From the NCBI GenBank assembly GCA_002397315.1, contig DHAE01000026.1, positions 256,806 through 320,805 of the forward strand: DNA of 64,000 nt. The letters are read 5' to 3'. Position numbers and translations under genes: made by a program. Shown piece by piece: positions 43,839-51,365 of this stretch (position 1 is the stretch's first letter; each line of letters opens with the position of its first letter). The stretch is from Comamonadaceae bacterium UBA4962. Its GTDB lineage: Bacteria; Pseudomonadota; Gammaproteobacteria; Burkholderiales; Burkholderiaceae_C. The notes beneath the pieces were generated by a model. It was not told the origin of the DNA. It saw only the letters and a list, made by a program, of their open reading frames with translations, and did no database searches.

Positions 43839-44591
43839 TCAGGCAGCGGATTCTTCCACTTCCACGAATTCGTCCGAGCCTTCGGGCGCGGCGGCCTTGA
43901 CCACGTCGTTCACGGCGTCGGCACGGCCGGCGATGATGGCGTCGGCGATACCGCGGGCATACAGCGCCACGGCCTTGGCCGAGTCGTCGTTGCCGGGGAT
44001 CACGTAGTCGATGCCTTCAGGCGAGTGGTTGGAATCGACCACGCCGATCAGCGGGATGCCCAGCTTCTTGGCTTCGGCGACGGCGATCTTGTGGAAGCCG
44101 ACGTCGATGATGAAGATGGCGTCCGGCAGGGCGTTCATGTCCTGGATGCCGCCGATGTCCTTCTCGAGCTTCTCGATCTCGCGGGTGAACGTCAGCTGTT
44201 CCTTCTTGCTCATGGACTCGAGGCCGGCTTCCTGCTGGGCCTTCATGTCCTTCAGGCGCTTGATGGAGGTCTTGACGGTCTTGAAGTTGGTGAGCATGCC
44301 GCCCAGCCAGCGCTGGTCGACGTAGGGCACGCCGGCGCGCTGCGCTTCGGCGGACAGCAGTTCGCGGGCCTGGCGCTTCGTGCCGACCATCAGGATCGTG
44401 CCGCGGTTGGCCGTGAGCTGCTTGGCGAACTTCTGCGCCTCCTGGAACATCGGCAGCGACTTTTCCAGGTTGATGATGTGGATCTTGTTGCGATGGCCGA
44501 AGATGAACGGGGCCATCTTGGGGTTCCAGAAGCGGGTTTGGTGGCCGAAGTGGACACCGGCTTCCAGCATTTCGCGCATGGTGACGGACAT
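43839..44591 (-). CDS. rpsB: 30S ribosomal protein S2
   Basis: S2 is a 250-residue protein of the small subunit, beginning MSVTMREMLEAGVHFGHQTRFWNPKM-type and containing VGTKRQARE and RWLGGMLTNFKTVKTSI. It is the first gene of the long minus-strand run and has a leader of about 180 bases. TTTGGAG upstream serves as the ribosome site. Confidence 0.97.
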   Translation of the reverse strand: MSVTMREMLEAGVHFGHQTRFWNPKMAPFIFGHRNKIHIINLEKSLPMFQEAQKFAKQLTANRGTILMVGTKRQARELLSAEAQRAGVPYVDQRWLGGMLTNFKTVKTSIKRLKDMKAQQEAGLESMSKKEQLTFTREIEKLEKDIGGIQDMNALPDAIFIIDVGFHKIAVAEAKKLGIPLIGVVDSNHSPEGIDYVIPGNDDSAKAVALYARGIADAIIAGRADAVNDVVKAAAPEGSDEFVEVEESAA

Positions 44592-44632
44592 GTGAATACT
44601 CCAAAGGTTGGGTCTAAAATCCGGCCCGCCAA

Positions 44633-44653
44633 CCGCCCGGCAGAGCTGGGCGG
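44633..44653 (-). promoter_or_regulatory. hairpin in the rpsB leader
   Basis: CCGCCC and GGGCGG pair around a nine-base loop about 42-62 bases before the rpsB start. Autoregulated S2 leaders are known in other bacteria, so this could be part of an S2-binding leader. That is inference from position. Confidence 0.4.
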
Positions 44654-44781
44654 CACCTTGAAAAGGCCGGTTCGCGTTTCATTGCGGTGGCAAAGGTGGA
44701 TTCCTTCGCTGCATACCGCCGCTGCTTCGCAGACAATGGCGTTCGGGTGAACCGAAAGCGCCCTCTCAGCAAAACCCCGAG

Positions 44782-44790
44782 ATTCTAGCA
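44782..44790 (-). promoter_or_regulatory. extended -10 promoter for rpsB
   Basis: The minus strand reads TGCTAGAAT, an extended -10 (TGN plus TAGAAT), with no good -35. Transcription would start near 44775, giving a leader of about 185 bases. The rest of the 44592-44915 gap shows no gene; the plus-strand oxidoreductase must have its promoter in its right-hand part. Confidence 0.6.
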
Positions 44791-44915
44791 TACCGGTCCA
44801 CGGCCCCTCCCCTCGCGCGGCCCGTCCGCGCCCCCGGGAGGCGCCTGCGGCTGCCGGCAGAACACACCAACACCCTAGCGGGGCCGCCCCGGCCGAACGG
44901 CGGCGTCCTTCCACC

Positions 44916-46160
44916 ATGCACATCGCCATCGTCGGCGCCGGAATCGCCGGCACCGCCACCGCTTATGAACTCGCCTGCGACGGGCATGCCGTCACCGTCT
45001 TCGAGCAGCGCGCCGCCGCGGCCGAAGAGGCGAGCTTCGCCAACGCCGGGCTGCTCGCGCCGGCCCCGATGATCCCCTGGGCGGCGCCCGGCATCGGCGG
45101 CCCCGCGGGCCAGCGGCTCTTCGGCCGGCGGGCCGCGGTGCGGCTCGCGTCCGGAGCCGGCCTGTCCGACCTGCGGTGGCTCTGGCAGCGCCGGCGCGCG
45201 GCGCGCACGGCGGGAGACGCCGCGGTCACGGCCCTCGCGCGGTTCGGAAGCTACAGCCAGGCCCGGATGCACCAGGTGGCCGAGGCGCTGCAGCTCGACC
45301 CCGAGAGCAGCCGCGGCGTGCTGGTGCTGCTGCGCTCGCCGTCCGACCTGGAGCGGATCGAGCCGGCCGTGCGCATCCTGCGCGAGACGGGAGCGGATCT
45401 GCGCGACGTGGACGCGGACACCGCCCGCCTGATCGAGCCCGGACTCGCCTCGGACAACGAACTGGCCGGCGCCATCCACGTGCCGGACGGCGAATCCGGC
45501 AACTGCCGGCTGTTCGCGCAGATGCTGCGCTATGCCGCGCAGGAGCGCGGCGCGCAGTTCATCTTCAACGCCCAGGTGACATCGCTGCGCGGCGGCCCGG
45601 CGGCCGTGCTGCTGGCCGGGGAGCGCGAGCCCCGGCGCTTCGACGCCGTGGTGGTGTGCTCCGGGCTCGCGGCGGCCGGCCTGCTGCGCCCGGCCGGCAC
45701 GCCCCTGCCGCTGGCCGGGGTGCACGGCTACACGATCAGCGCACCGCTGCGGGAAGACACCCATGCCCCCCAGGGCACGGTGATCGATCCCGTGCACCGG
45801 ATCACCCTCACGCGCCAGGGGCAGCGGGTGCGCGTGGCGGGCGGCGCCGAGCTGGGCGCGGCGGACGGCGCACTGCATGCGCCGACGCTGCAGGTGCTCT
45901 ACAACGCGGCCTCGGGCTGGTTTCCGGGCGGGGTCCAGTGGTCGTCGCCCCAGGTGCAGACCTGGCGCGGCGCGCGGCCGATGCTGCCGGACGGCCTGCC
46001 GGCGATCGGCGCCGCGGGAGCTGCCGGCGTGTGGGTGAACGCGGGCCACGGCGCCTGCGGCTGGGCGCTCGCCTGCGGCAGCGCGCGGGCGATGGCCGAC
46101 CTGATCGCGCAGAGGATTCCGGAGGCCGACCTGCAACCGTTCGCACCCCGGCGGTTCTGA
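44916..46160 (+). CDS. FAD-dependent amino-acid oxidoreductase, DadA-like
   Basis: The 414-residue DAO-fold protein has the dinucleotide motif IAIVGAGIAGTATAYELA (3-20), FANAGLLAPAP and the C-terminal WVNAGHGACGWALACGSA that closes the FAD site. It resembles DadA-type D-amino-acid dehydrogenases, which pass electrons to the respiratory chain, but the substrate is not certain. It is divergent from rpsB. Confidence 0.85.
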   Translation: MHIAIVGAGIAGTATAYELACDGHAVTVFEQRAAAAEEASFANAGLLAPAPMIPWAAPGIGGPAGQRLFGRRAAVRLASGAGLSDLRWLWQRRRAARTAGDAAVTALARFGSYSQARMHQVAEALQLDPESSRGVLVLLRSPSDLERIEPAVRILRETGADLRDVDADTARLIEPGLASDNELAGAIHVPDGESGNCRLFAQMLRYAAQERGAQFIFNAQVTSLRGGPAAVLLAGEREPRRFDAVVVCSGLAAAGLLRPAGTPLPLAGVHGYTISAPLREDTHAPQGTVIDPVHRITLTRQGQRVRVAGGAELGAADGALHAPTLQVLYNAASGWFPGGVQWSSPQVQTWRGARPMLPDGLPAIGAAGAAGVWVNAGHGACGWALACGSARAMADLIAQRIPEADLQPFAPRRF

Positions 46161-46303
46161 GCGGGGCTGGAACGACCGGAGCAGCGTCGGGCCAGGGGCG
46201 CAGGTGGTTCCCACGGAGGGCGCGCGCCGGTGTGCCGGCGGTGGGGCGGGCCACAATGGGCACCTCCCTCCCCGCCCACGGCACCGCCTGCCACCCACCG
46301 CCC

Positions 46304-47839
46304 ATGCACCGCATCGATCCCGACCGCTCCCATCCCCTGTTCGACACCGCCGCGACGCGCCGCATCGAGCGCGCGGCCCTGGAGGCCTGCCCGCCCGGCA
46401 CGCTCATGGAACGCGCGGGCCTGGCGGTGGCGCGCCTGGCGCTGGCCGTTGCACCGCATGCGCGGCGTGTCTGGGTGGCCTGCGGGCCGGGCAACAACGG
46501 CGGCGACGGCCTGGAGGCCGCGCTGCAACTGCACCGCCGCGGCGTGGCCGTGCAGGCGACGTGGCTGGGCCGGCCGGAAGCCGCACCGGCCGATGCGCGG
46601 CAGGCGTGGGAGCGGGCCCGGGCGGCCGGCGTACCGTTCGCGCCCGGAGCGCCTCAGGATCTCGGGCCCGAGGACCTCTGCATCGACGCCCTGCTGGGCA
46701 TCGGCACGGCCCCGCGCTCCGGCGGGCATGCACCGGCGCCGGCCCTGCAGGCCTTGCTGCAGGCGCTGCAAACCACCCGTGCGCCCGTGCTGTGCGTGGA
46801 CGGCCCCTCGGGGTTGCTGGCGGATACCGGCACCTACCTGCCCGGGCTGGCCCCGGACCATCCGCCGGCCTCCGCGCGCCACACGCTCGGGCTGCTGACG
46901 CTCAAGCCCGGCTGGTTCACCGGCCAGGGGCGGGACGCGGCAGGCACCGTCTGGCTGGACGGTCTGGGCGTGGATACGGCGGCCGAGACACCCTCGCTCT
47001 TGCTCTCAGGCCCGGGACGATCGAAGCAGCGGCCCCACGCCTCCCACAAGGGCAGCTTCGGCGACGTGGCGGTGGTGGGCGGCGAAGGCATCGGGGTCCG
47101 TGGGATGGGCATGACGGGCGCGGCGCTGCTCGCGGCCTCCGCGGCGCTGCACGGCGGTGCCGGGCGGGTCGTGGTGGCGCTGCTGGACGGCGGCACGGAT
47201 GCGCTGACCGCCGATCTCCAGCAGCCGGAATGCATGCTGCGCCGTTTCGATGTGCTGGCGCTGGAGCACGCCACGGTGGTGTGCGGATGCGGCGGCGGCG
47301 AGGCCGTGCGGGCCGTGCTGCCGCGCGTGCTCGCCGAGGCGCCGCGGTTGGTGCTGGACGCGGACGGCCTCAATGCGGTGGCGGGCGACGAAGCGCTGTC
47401 CGCGCAACTGCGCGACCGCGAACGCCGCCACGGCGCTTTGCCCACGGTGATCACGCCGCATCCGCTGGAAGCCGCGCGGTTGCTGGGCACCGACACAGCC
47501 ACCGTCCAGTCGGACCGTGCCGGCGCGGCCCGCTCGCTGGCGGAGCGCTACCGCTGCGCCGTGGTGCTGAAGGGCTCAGGCAGCGTGATCGCCGCGCCGG
47601 ACCGTACGGCACGCATCAATCCGACGGGTAACGGGCGCCTCGCCACGGGCGGCACGGGGGACGTGCTGGCAGGCTTCCTGGGCGCTGTCTGGGCAGCGCG
47701 GCCGGAAGGCGACGGCGCGGCCTTCGAGGCGGCGAGCGCGGCCTGCCATGCGCACGGGCAGGCCGCGGACCGCTGGCAACCCGGCGCCGCACTGACGGCT
47801 TCTGAACTGGCACGGCGGCTGGTGCCTCTCCACGGTTGA
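46304..47839 (+). CDS. nnr: bifunctional NAD(P)HX epimerase/dehydratase
   Basis: The 511-residue fusion repairs damaged NAD(P)H hydrates. The N-terminal YjeF_N part (about 1-235) has CGPGNNGGDG (epimerase phosphate loop), IDALLGIGT and VDGPSGLLAD. The C-terminal ADP-dependent dehydratase (about 240-511) has HKGSFGDVAVVGG, LDADGLNAVAGD, VITPHPLEAARLLG and NPTGNGRLATGGTGDVLAG. The length equals the E. coli Nnr. The ATG at 46304 was chosen over 46256 as the likelier start. Confidence 0.93.
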   Translation: MHRIDPDRSHPLFDTAATRRIERAALEACPPGTLMERAGLAVARLALAVAPHARRVWVACGPGNNGGDGLEAALQLHRRGVAVQATWLGRPEAAPADARQAWERARAAGVPFAPGAPQDLGPEDLCIDALLGIGTAPRSGGHAPAPALQALLQALQTTRAPVLCVDGPSGLLADTGTYLPGLAPDHPPASARHTLGLLTLKPGWFTGQGRDAAGTVWLDGLGVDTAAETPSLLLSGPGRSKQRPHASHKGSFGDVAVVGGEGIGVRGMGMTGAALLAASAALHGGAGRVVVALLDGGTDALTADLQQPECMLRRFDVLALEHATVVCGCGGGEAVRAVLPRVLAEAPRLVLDADGLNAVAGDEALSAQLRDRERRHGALPTVITPHPLEAARLLGTDTATVQSDRAGAARSLAERYRCAVVLKGSGSVIAAPDRTARINPTGNGRLATGGTGDVLAGFLGAVWAARPEGDGAAFEAASAACHAHGQAADRWQPGAALTASELARRLVPLHG

Positions 47840-48011
47840 GTCCGGTGTCCTACACAACCCCTTCACGACGAAACCAGGGGTAACTCCCGTTGCAGCACAC
47901 GTCGGTAGGCGCGCGTCCGACATACGGGGATCGGCAGGAGGCATGTAATAGCGACAACACCACGCGATTGCGTGCCCATCCACCCGAACCACAGTCCCCA
48001 AGGAGTCCGCC

Positions 48012-48197
48012 ATGCAACGCAACCGTTATACCGGAGCCCGCGCGTTCATCGCTTTCACCGCCACGGTACTGCTCGCGGTGGGCGCCACGGCGATGAACCT
48101 CGTTCCCGACGAAGCCGTGCAGGCCGCCGATTCGCTGGTCCGCATTCCGCAGAATCTCGACCAGATCCTGCCGGTCGAGGCGCTGTCGGTGCCTTGA
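48012..48197 (+). CDS. small exported or membrane protein, unknown function
   Basis: The 61-residue protein starts after AAGGAG (seven bases upstream). It has a basic N terminus (MQRNRYTGAR), one hydrophobic segment (about 11-28, FIAFTATVLLAVGATAM) and a polar tail with LVRIPQNLDQILPVEAL. The segment could be a signal peptide or a single anchor. No family was recognised. Good ribosome site and isolated position between convergent or terminated genes support it as real. Confidence 0.65.
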   Translation: MQRNRYTGARAFIAFTATVLLAVGATAMNLVPDEAVQAADSLVRIPQNLDQILPVEALSVP

Positions 48198-48213
48198 GCG
48201 CTGAGGCACCTGC

Positions 48214-48936
48214 TTATTCCCTACCGCCCTGCAGCACCCGCAGGCGCTGCCGCAAACCTTCCACGTGCGCCGTATCGCCGCGTTGCTCTGCCTGCCTGAT
48301 GGCCAGAAGCAGCCACGCCATGAGCGGGCGTCGCCAGCCGCGGCCTGACGCCGCATCGATGGCGAGGCGTGCCACCTCTGGCGGGGCCTCTCCCCGCGCG
48401 TGCAGCACGGCGGCCGCGACGAGGCGCGCGAGCGGGTCCTCCACGCCAGCCAACGCGGCGGTGCCGCCAGCCTGCACGGCACGCTGCGCGGGGGGCAACA
48501 GGGCCGCACCTGCGCCGGCACCCACGGCGCGGCCTTCCAGATACACCGCATAGGCCTGCTCTGCCGGATCGGCGCCGCGGCGCAGCGGTTCGAAGTCCGG
48601 GCATCCCACCTGCGCCAGGCTGGCGACGCGCACGGCGCATTCCAGCAGCACCACGCGCGCCAGCAGGTCGGGGCGTGCGGTGCGGGCCACCTCGTCGCGC
48701 GCGCGCCGCCATTCCTGGGCCGCGACGCGGTCCTCGCCGGACAGGTAGGCCTCGGAGGCCCGGGTGGCGGCGCCGTGGGCGTTCTGCTCCCATTCCGGTG
48801 GCGGAGCGTGCCGGGCACAGCCGGCCACGAGCCCGGCGGCGATCGCCACGGCCAGGGTGACGGCGACGGAGCGGCCATGCCAGGGCGTCCGGGCAGGGTT
48901 CGCGGCGGCAGCGGGAGAAAACATCGGCATCGTCAT
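48214..48936 (-). CDS. lipoprotein of an MCE lipid-transport operon, unknown family
   Basis: The 240-residue protein has a lipobox LVAGC with Cys40, a predicted lipidation site, then a long Ala/Arg-rich helical region without recognised motifs, perhaps TPR-like. Start 48936 overlaps the MCE gene stop as ATGA. Position after an MCE gene suggests the auxiliary lipoprotein role played by PqiC/DUF330-type proteins, but no homology to those could be seen. The 36-residue N region before the lipobox is long for a lipoprotein, so the true start may be further downstream. Confidence 0.75.
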   Translation of the reverse strand: MTMPMFSPAAAANPARTPWHGRSVAVTLAVAIAAGLVAGCARHAPPPEWEQNAHGAATRASEAYLSGEDRVAAQEWRRARDEVARTARPDLLARVVLLECAVRVASLAQVGCPDFEPLRRGADPAEQAYAVYLEGRAVGAGAGAALLPPAQRAVQAGGTAALAGVEDPLARLVAAAVLHARGEAPPEVARLAIDAASGRGWRRPLMAWLLLAIRQAEQRGDTAHVEGLRQRLRVLQGGRE

Positions 48937-49964
48937 GGCAACTGGATCCGGGTGTCGCGCGCGAACGGCCACTTGCGCTGGATCTCGTTGACCAGGCTCT
49001 CGACCTTGCGCAGGTTGCTTTCCACGTCGGCGCGCAGCGCGCCGAGGTCGGTGGTGGCCTCGCGGGCATTGGCGCCGATGGCCTGGGCCTCGGCCAGCAC
49101 CGCATCGACCTTGGCAAGGCTCTGCCGCGTGTCCGCCAGCAGTCCGTTGAGCTGCACCACGGTGGCGCGCACGTCGGTGACGAGGCCCGCCTCCCCGGCC
49201 GCGCCGAACACCTGCCGGTCCGCCTTGGCGGCCATGCCGTCGATGCGTGCGAGCAACTGGTTGGTGCGGTCCAGCGTGGTGGCGAGCTTGCGGGCCTCCG
49301 CCTCGCTGCCGAGCAGCACGCCCAATGCGCCGCCCGGCGCATTGAGCCGCCCGGTGAGCGTGCGCACATTGTCCAGCGTGCCGCCGAGCGCGGCGTCCTG
49401 CGCGGTGAGGGCCTGCAGGTTCGACAGCAGCTCGCGCGCGGCCGACATCAATTGGGGGATCTCGGCCGTGGCGTCGCCGCGCAGCACGGGCCGCACGGCG
49501 CCGTCGGGCAGCGGCGGGTCGGTGAGGATGCCGCTGTAGGCCTTGATGGTGGTGCCGCCGACGATGCCGCGCACGAGGGTGAACACGCTGGATTCGCGCA
49601 GCCAGTGCGCATCCTTGCGCGGCACGTCGATCAGGATGCGCACGTCGCCGCCCTCGGCCAGTTCGGTGCGGCGCACCCGGCGGATGGGAAAGCCGGAGAA
49701 CGTCATGTCCATGCCCGCCACCACGCCTTCGGAATCGTCGGCGGTCAGCACCAGTTGCTGTGTCGGCTCGAACACGCCCCGCGCGTAAAGCAGATACAGC
49801 CCGGAGCCGACGATCAGCACCAGCGTGAACAGCAGCAGCGCCGCGGCCTTGCGCTCCAGGTGCGCCACGGGCCGCAGCAGCGCCTCGGCCGGATCGGCTG
49901 CGGGTGGCGCGGACGGGGGTGGCGGTGGAGGCGAGGGCCGGGGTGCGGGAGAGGTGTCGTTCAT
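48933..49964 (-). CDS. MCE-family (MlaD-like) lipid-transport protein
   Basis: The 343-residue protein has a Pro-rich cytoplasmic N terminus (1-35), one membrane segment (about 42-62), an MCE domain (about 70-150, with LTADDSEGVVAGMDMTFSGFPIRRV) and a C-terminal coiled-coil (about 190-330). MCE proteins form hexameric tubes that carry lipids between membranes. It follows the permease gene by 24 bases and overlaps the lipoprotein gene. Confidence 0.9.
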   Translation of the reverse strand: MNDTSPAPRPSPPPPPPSAPPAADPAEALLRPVAHLERKAAALLLFTLVLIVGSGLYLLYARGVFEPTQQLVLTADDSEGVVAGMDMTFSGFPIRRVRRTELAEGGDVRILIDVPRKDAHWLRESSVFTLVRGIVGGTTIKAYSGILTDPPLPDGAVRPVLRGDATAEIPQLMSAARELLSNLQALTAQDAALGGTLDNVRTLTGRLNAPGGALGVLLGSEAEARKLATTLDRTNQLLARIDGMAAKADRQVFGAAGEAGLVTDVRATVVQLNGLLADTRQSLAKVDAVLAEAQAIGANAREATTDLGALRADVESNLRKVESLVNEIQRKWPFARDTRIQLP

Positions 49965-49988
49965 CGCAGGCGTTTCAGAAAATCGGTG

Positions 49989-50810
49989 TCAGTAGTAGTT
50001 GCCCATGAGCGAGGCGACCTCGATCAGCAGCAGCACGGCGAACATGCGCGCGAAGCCGCCGAGCTCGGAGCGGGCGCGCGGATCGCCCGTGGCATGCAGG
50101 CCGGCGGCCATGGGAATGAGCGCCACGGCCAGGCTGAACAGCAGTGTCTTGAGCGCGAACAGCAGCGTGACGGACGGCGTGAACACCTGGCCGAACATGC
50201 GCGTATAGCCGGGCAGCCCGGCCGTGTTCGCGCCGTAGACGCCCAGGTACGCCATGGCGAGGGCCACCACGCACGAAAGCGCCGCGAGAGTGATGCTGGC
50301 GTAGACGCCCGCGACCACGCGCGGCAGCAGCTCCACGCGCACCGGGTCGGCACCGCGCGCGCGCAGTGCTTCCCAGTGGCCCGACTGGCGCATCAGCGCG
50401 AGTTGGGTGCCGCCCGGAATGGTCGCCCGCAGCGCGACGAACAGTGCGGCCGTGAGCGGTATCAGCTCGAGCACCAGCACGCGCACCACCATCTGCAGCG
50501 CGTAGTGCGACAGCCCGTAGCTGCGCGCCGTGACCACGACGATGTGCGTGACCACCAGGCAGACCAGCGCCACCAGCGCGGTGAACCCGAGCAGCAGCGG
50601 GGCCGTGTCCAGGTACAGGTGACGGGCCAGCCGCACGCGCGTGGAGCGGCCGTAGCTGGACGGCGACAGCATGAGCACCGCCACCACGGCCCCCAGGTGG
50701 ACGATGCGCCACCACGCCAACGCCCAGCCGCGCGCCGCGCGCCAGAGCCGCGTGGGCAGGCCCGGCAGCGGCGCCGTGCGTGCGTTCAGGGTCGGGCCTC
50801 CGGAGGTCAT
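49989..50810 (-). CDS. MlaE-family ABC lipid-transport permease
   Basis: The 273-residue integral membrane protein has about five to six hydrophobic segments and the MlaE features LVLELIPLTAALFVALRATIPGGTQLALM and LPRVVAGVYASITLAALSC. It is the permease partner for the MCE protein next to it. No MlaF-type ATPase lies between them or beside them, so the ATPase must come from elsewhere. The ATG at 50810 overlaps the metal regulator stop as ATGA. Confidence 0.9.
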   Translation of the reverse strand: MTSGGPTLNARTAPLPGLPTRLWRAARGWALAWWRIVHLGAVVAVLMLSPSSYGRSTRVRLARHLYLDTAPLLLGFTALVALVCLVVTHIVVVTARSYGLSHYALQMVVRVLVLELIPLTAALFVALRATIPGGTQLALMRQSGHWEALRARGADPVRVELLPRVVAGVYASITLAALSCVVALAMAYLGVYGANTAGLPGYTRMFGQVFTPSVTLLFALKTLLFSLAVALIPMAAGLHATGDPRARSELGGFARMFAVLLLIEVASLMGNYY

Positions 50811-51271
50811 ACGTGCCGCCGCGCGGGCGGATCGGGCAGCGGCAGCGGGTCGGCGTCCGCCCGGTCGTGCAGCGCCTCGATCACGTGGCAGCGGTTGCCG
50901 TCGGTTCCGTCGCAGCGGCCGCGCAGCGACAGCAGTTGCGATTCCAGCGCCTGCAGCTCGTGCAGGCGCGTGCGCACGTGCGAGAGGTGCTCGTCCACCG
51001 TGGCGCAGGCGGCATGGTCGGTGGCCGTATCCGGGCCGCGGCCCAGCGATAGCAGCGTGCGCACTTCGTCCAGCGACATGTCCATGGCGCGGCACAGCCG
51101 GATGAACCGCAGGCGGTGGATCTCGTCGTCGCTGTAGAGGCGGTAGCGGTTGTCGGCGCGCGCCTGCACGGGCAGCAGGCCCTCCTTCTCGTAATAGCGG
51201 ATGGTGGCGGCGGGCACGCCCGAGAGGCGGGCGGCATCGCCTATACGGTGGTAGGGACTTGCGGCAGACAC
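50807..51271 (-). CDS. MerR-family metal regulator (PbrR/CadR-like)
   Basis: The 154-residue regulator has the MerR helix-turn-helix (YHRIGDAARLSGVPAATIRYYEKEGLLP, about 7-34) and a C-terminal metal site with C89, C120 and C128 in the CDGTDGNRC-like spacing of PbrR/CadR/ZntR proteins. It starts with GTG at 51271; no ATG lies in the right place. It is divergent from the P-type metal ATPase and overlaps the permease by four bases. The metal (Pb, Cd, Zn) is not decided. Confidence 0.9.
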   Translation of the reverse strand: MSAASPYHRIGDAARLSGVPAATIRYYEKEGLLPVQARADNRYRLYSDDEIHRLRFIRLCRAMDMSLDEVRTLLSLGRGPDTATDHAACATVDEHLSHVRTRLHELQALESQLLSLRGRCDGTDGNRCHVIEALHDRADADPLPLPDPPARRHV

Positions 51272-51274
51272 GGC

Positions 51275-51305
51275 TTGACCTTGAAGCGGCTTGAAGGTTT
51301 CCAAT
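51275..51305 (+). promoter_or_regulatory. MerR-type operator/promoter of the metal ATPase
   Basis: TTGACC (51275-51280) is a -35 box. ACCTTGAAGCGGCTTGAAGGT (51278-51298 with small mismatches) is the inverted repeat expected for a PbrR/CadR/ZntR dimer. The -10 candidate TCCAAT (51300-51305) lies 19 bases from the -35, the overlong spacing corrected by activated MerR proteins. Confidence 0.85.
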
Positions 51306-51365
51306 GATGGCACGGTCCGGTTGCGGACCCCTGTCGGAATTCTCCCCAACGCAAGGACACAGCAC

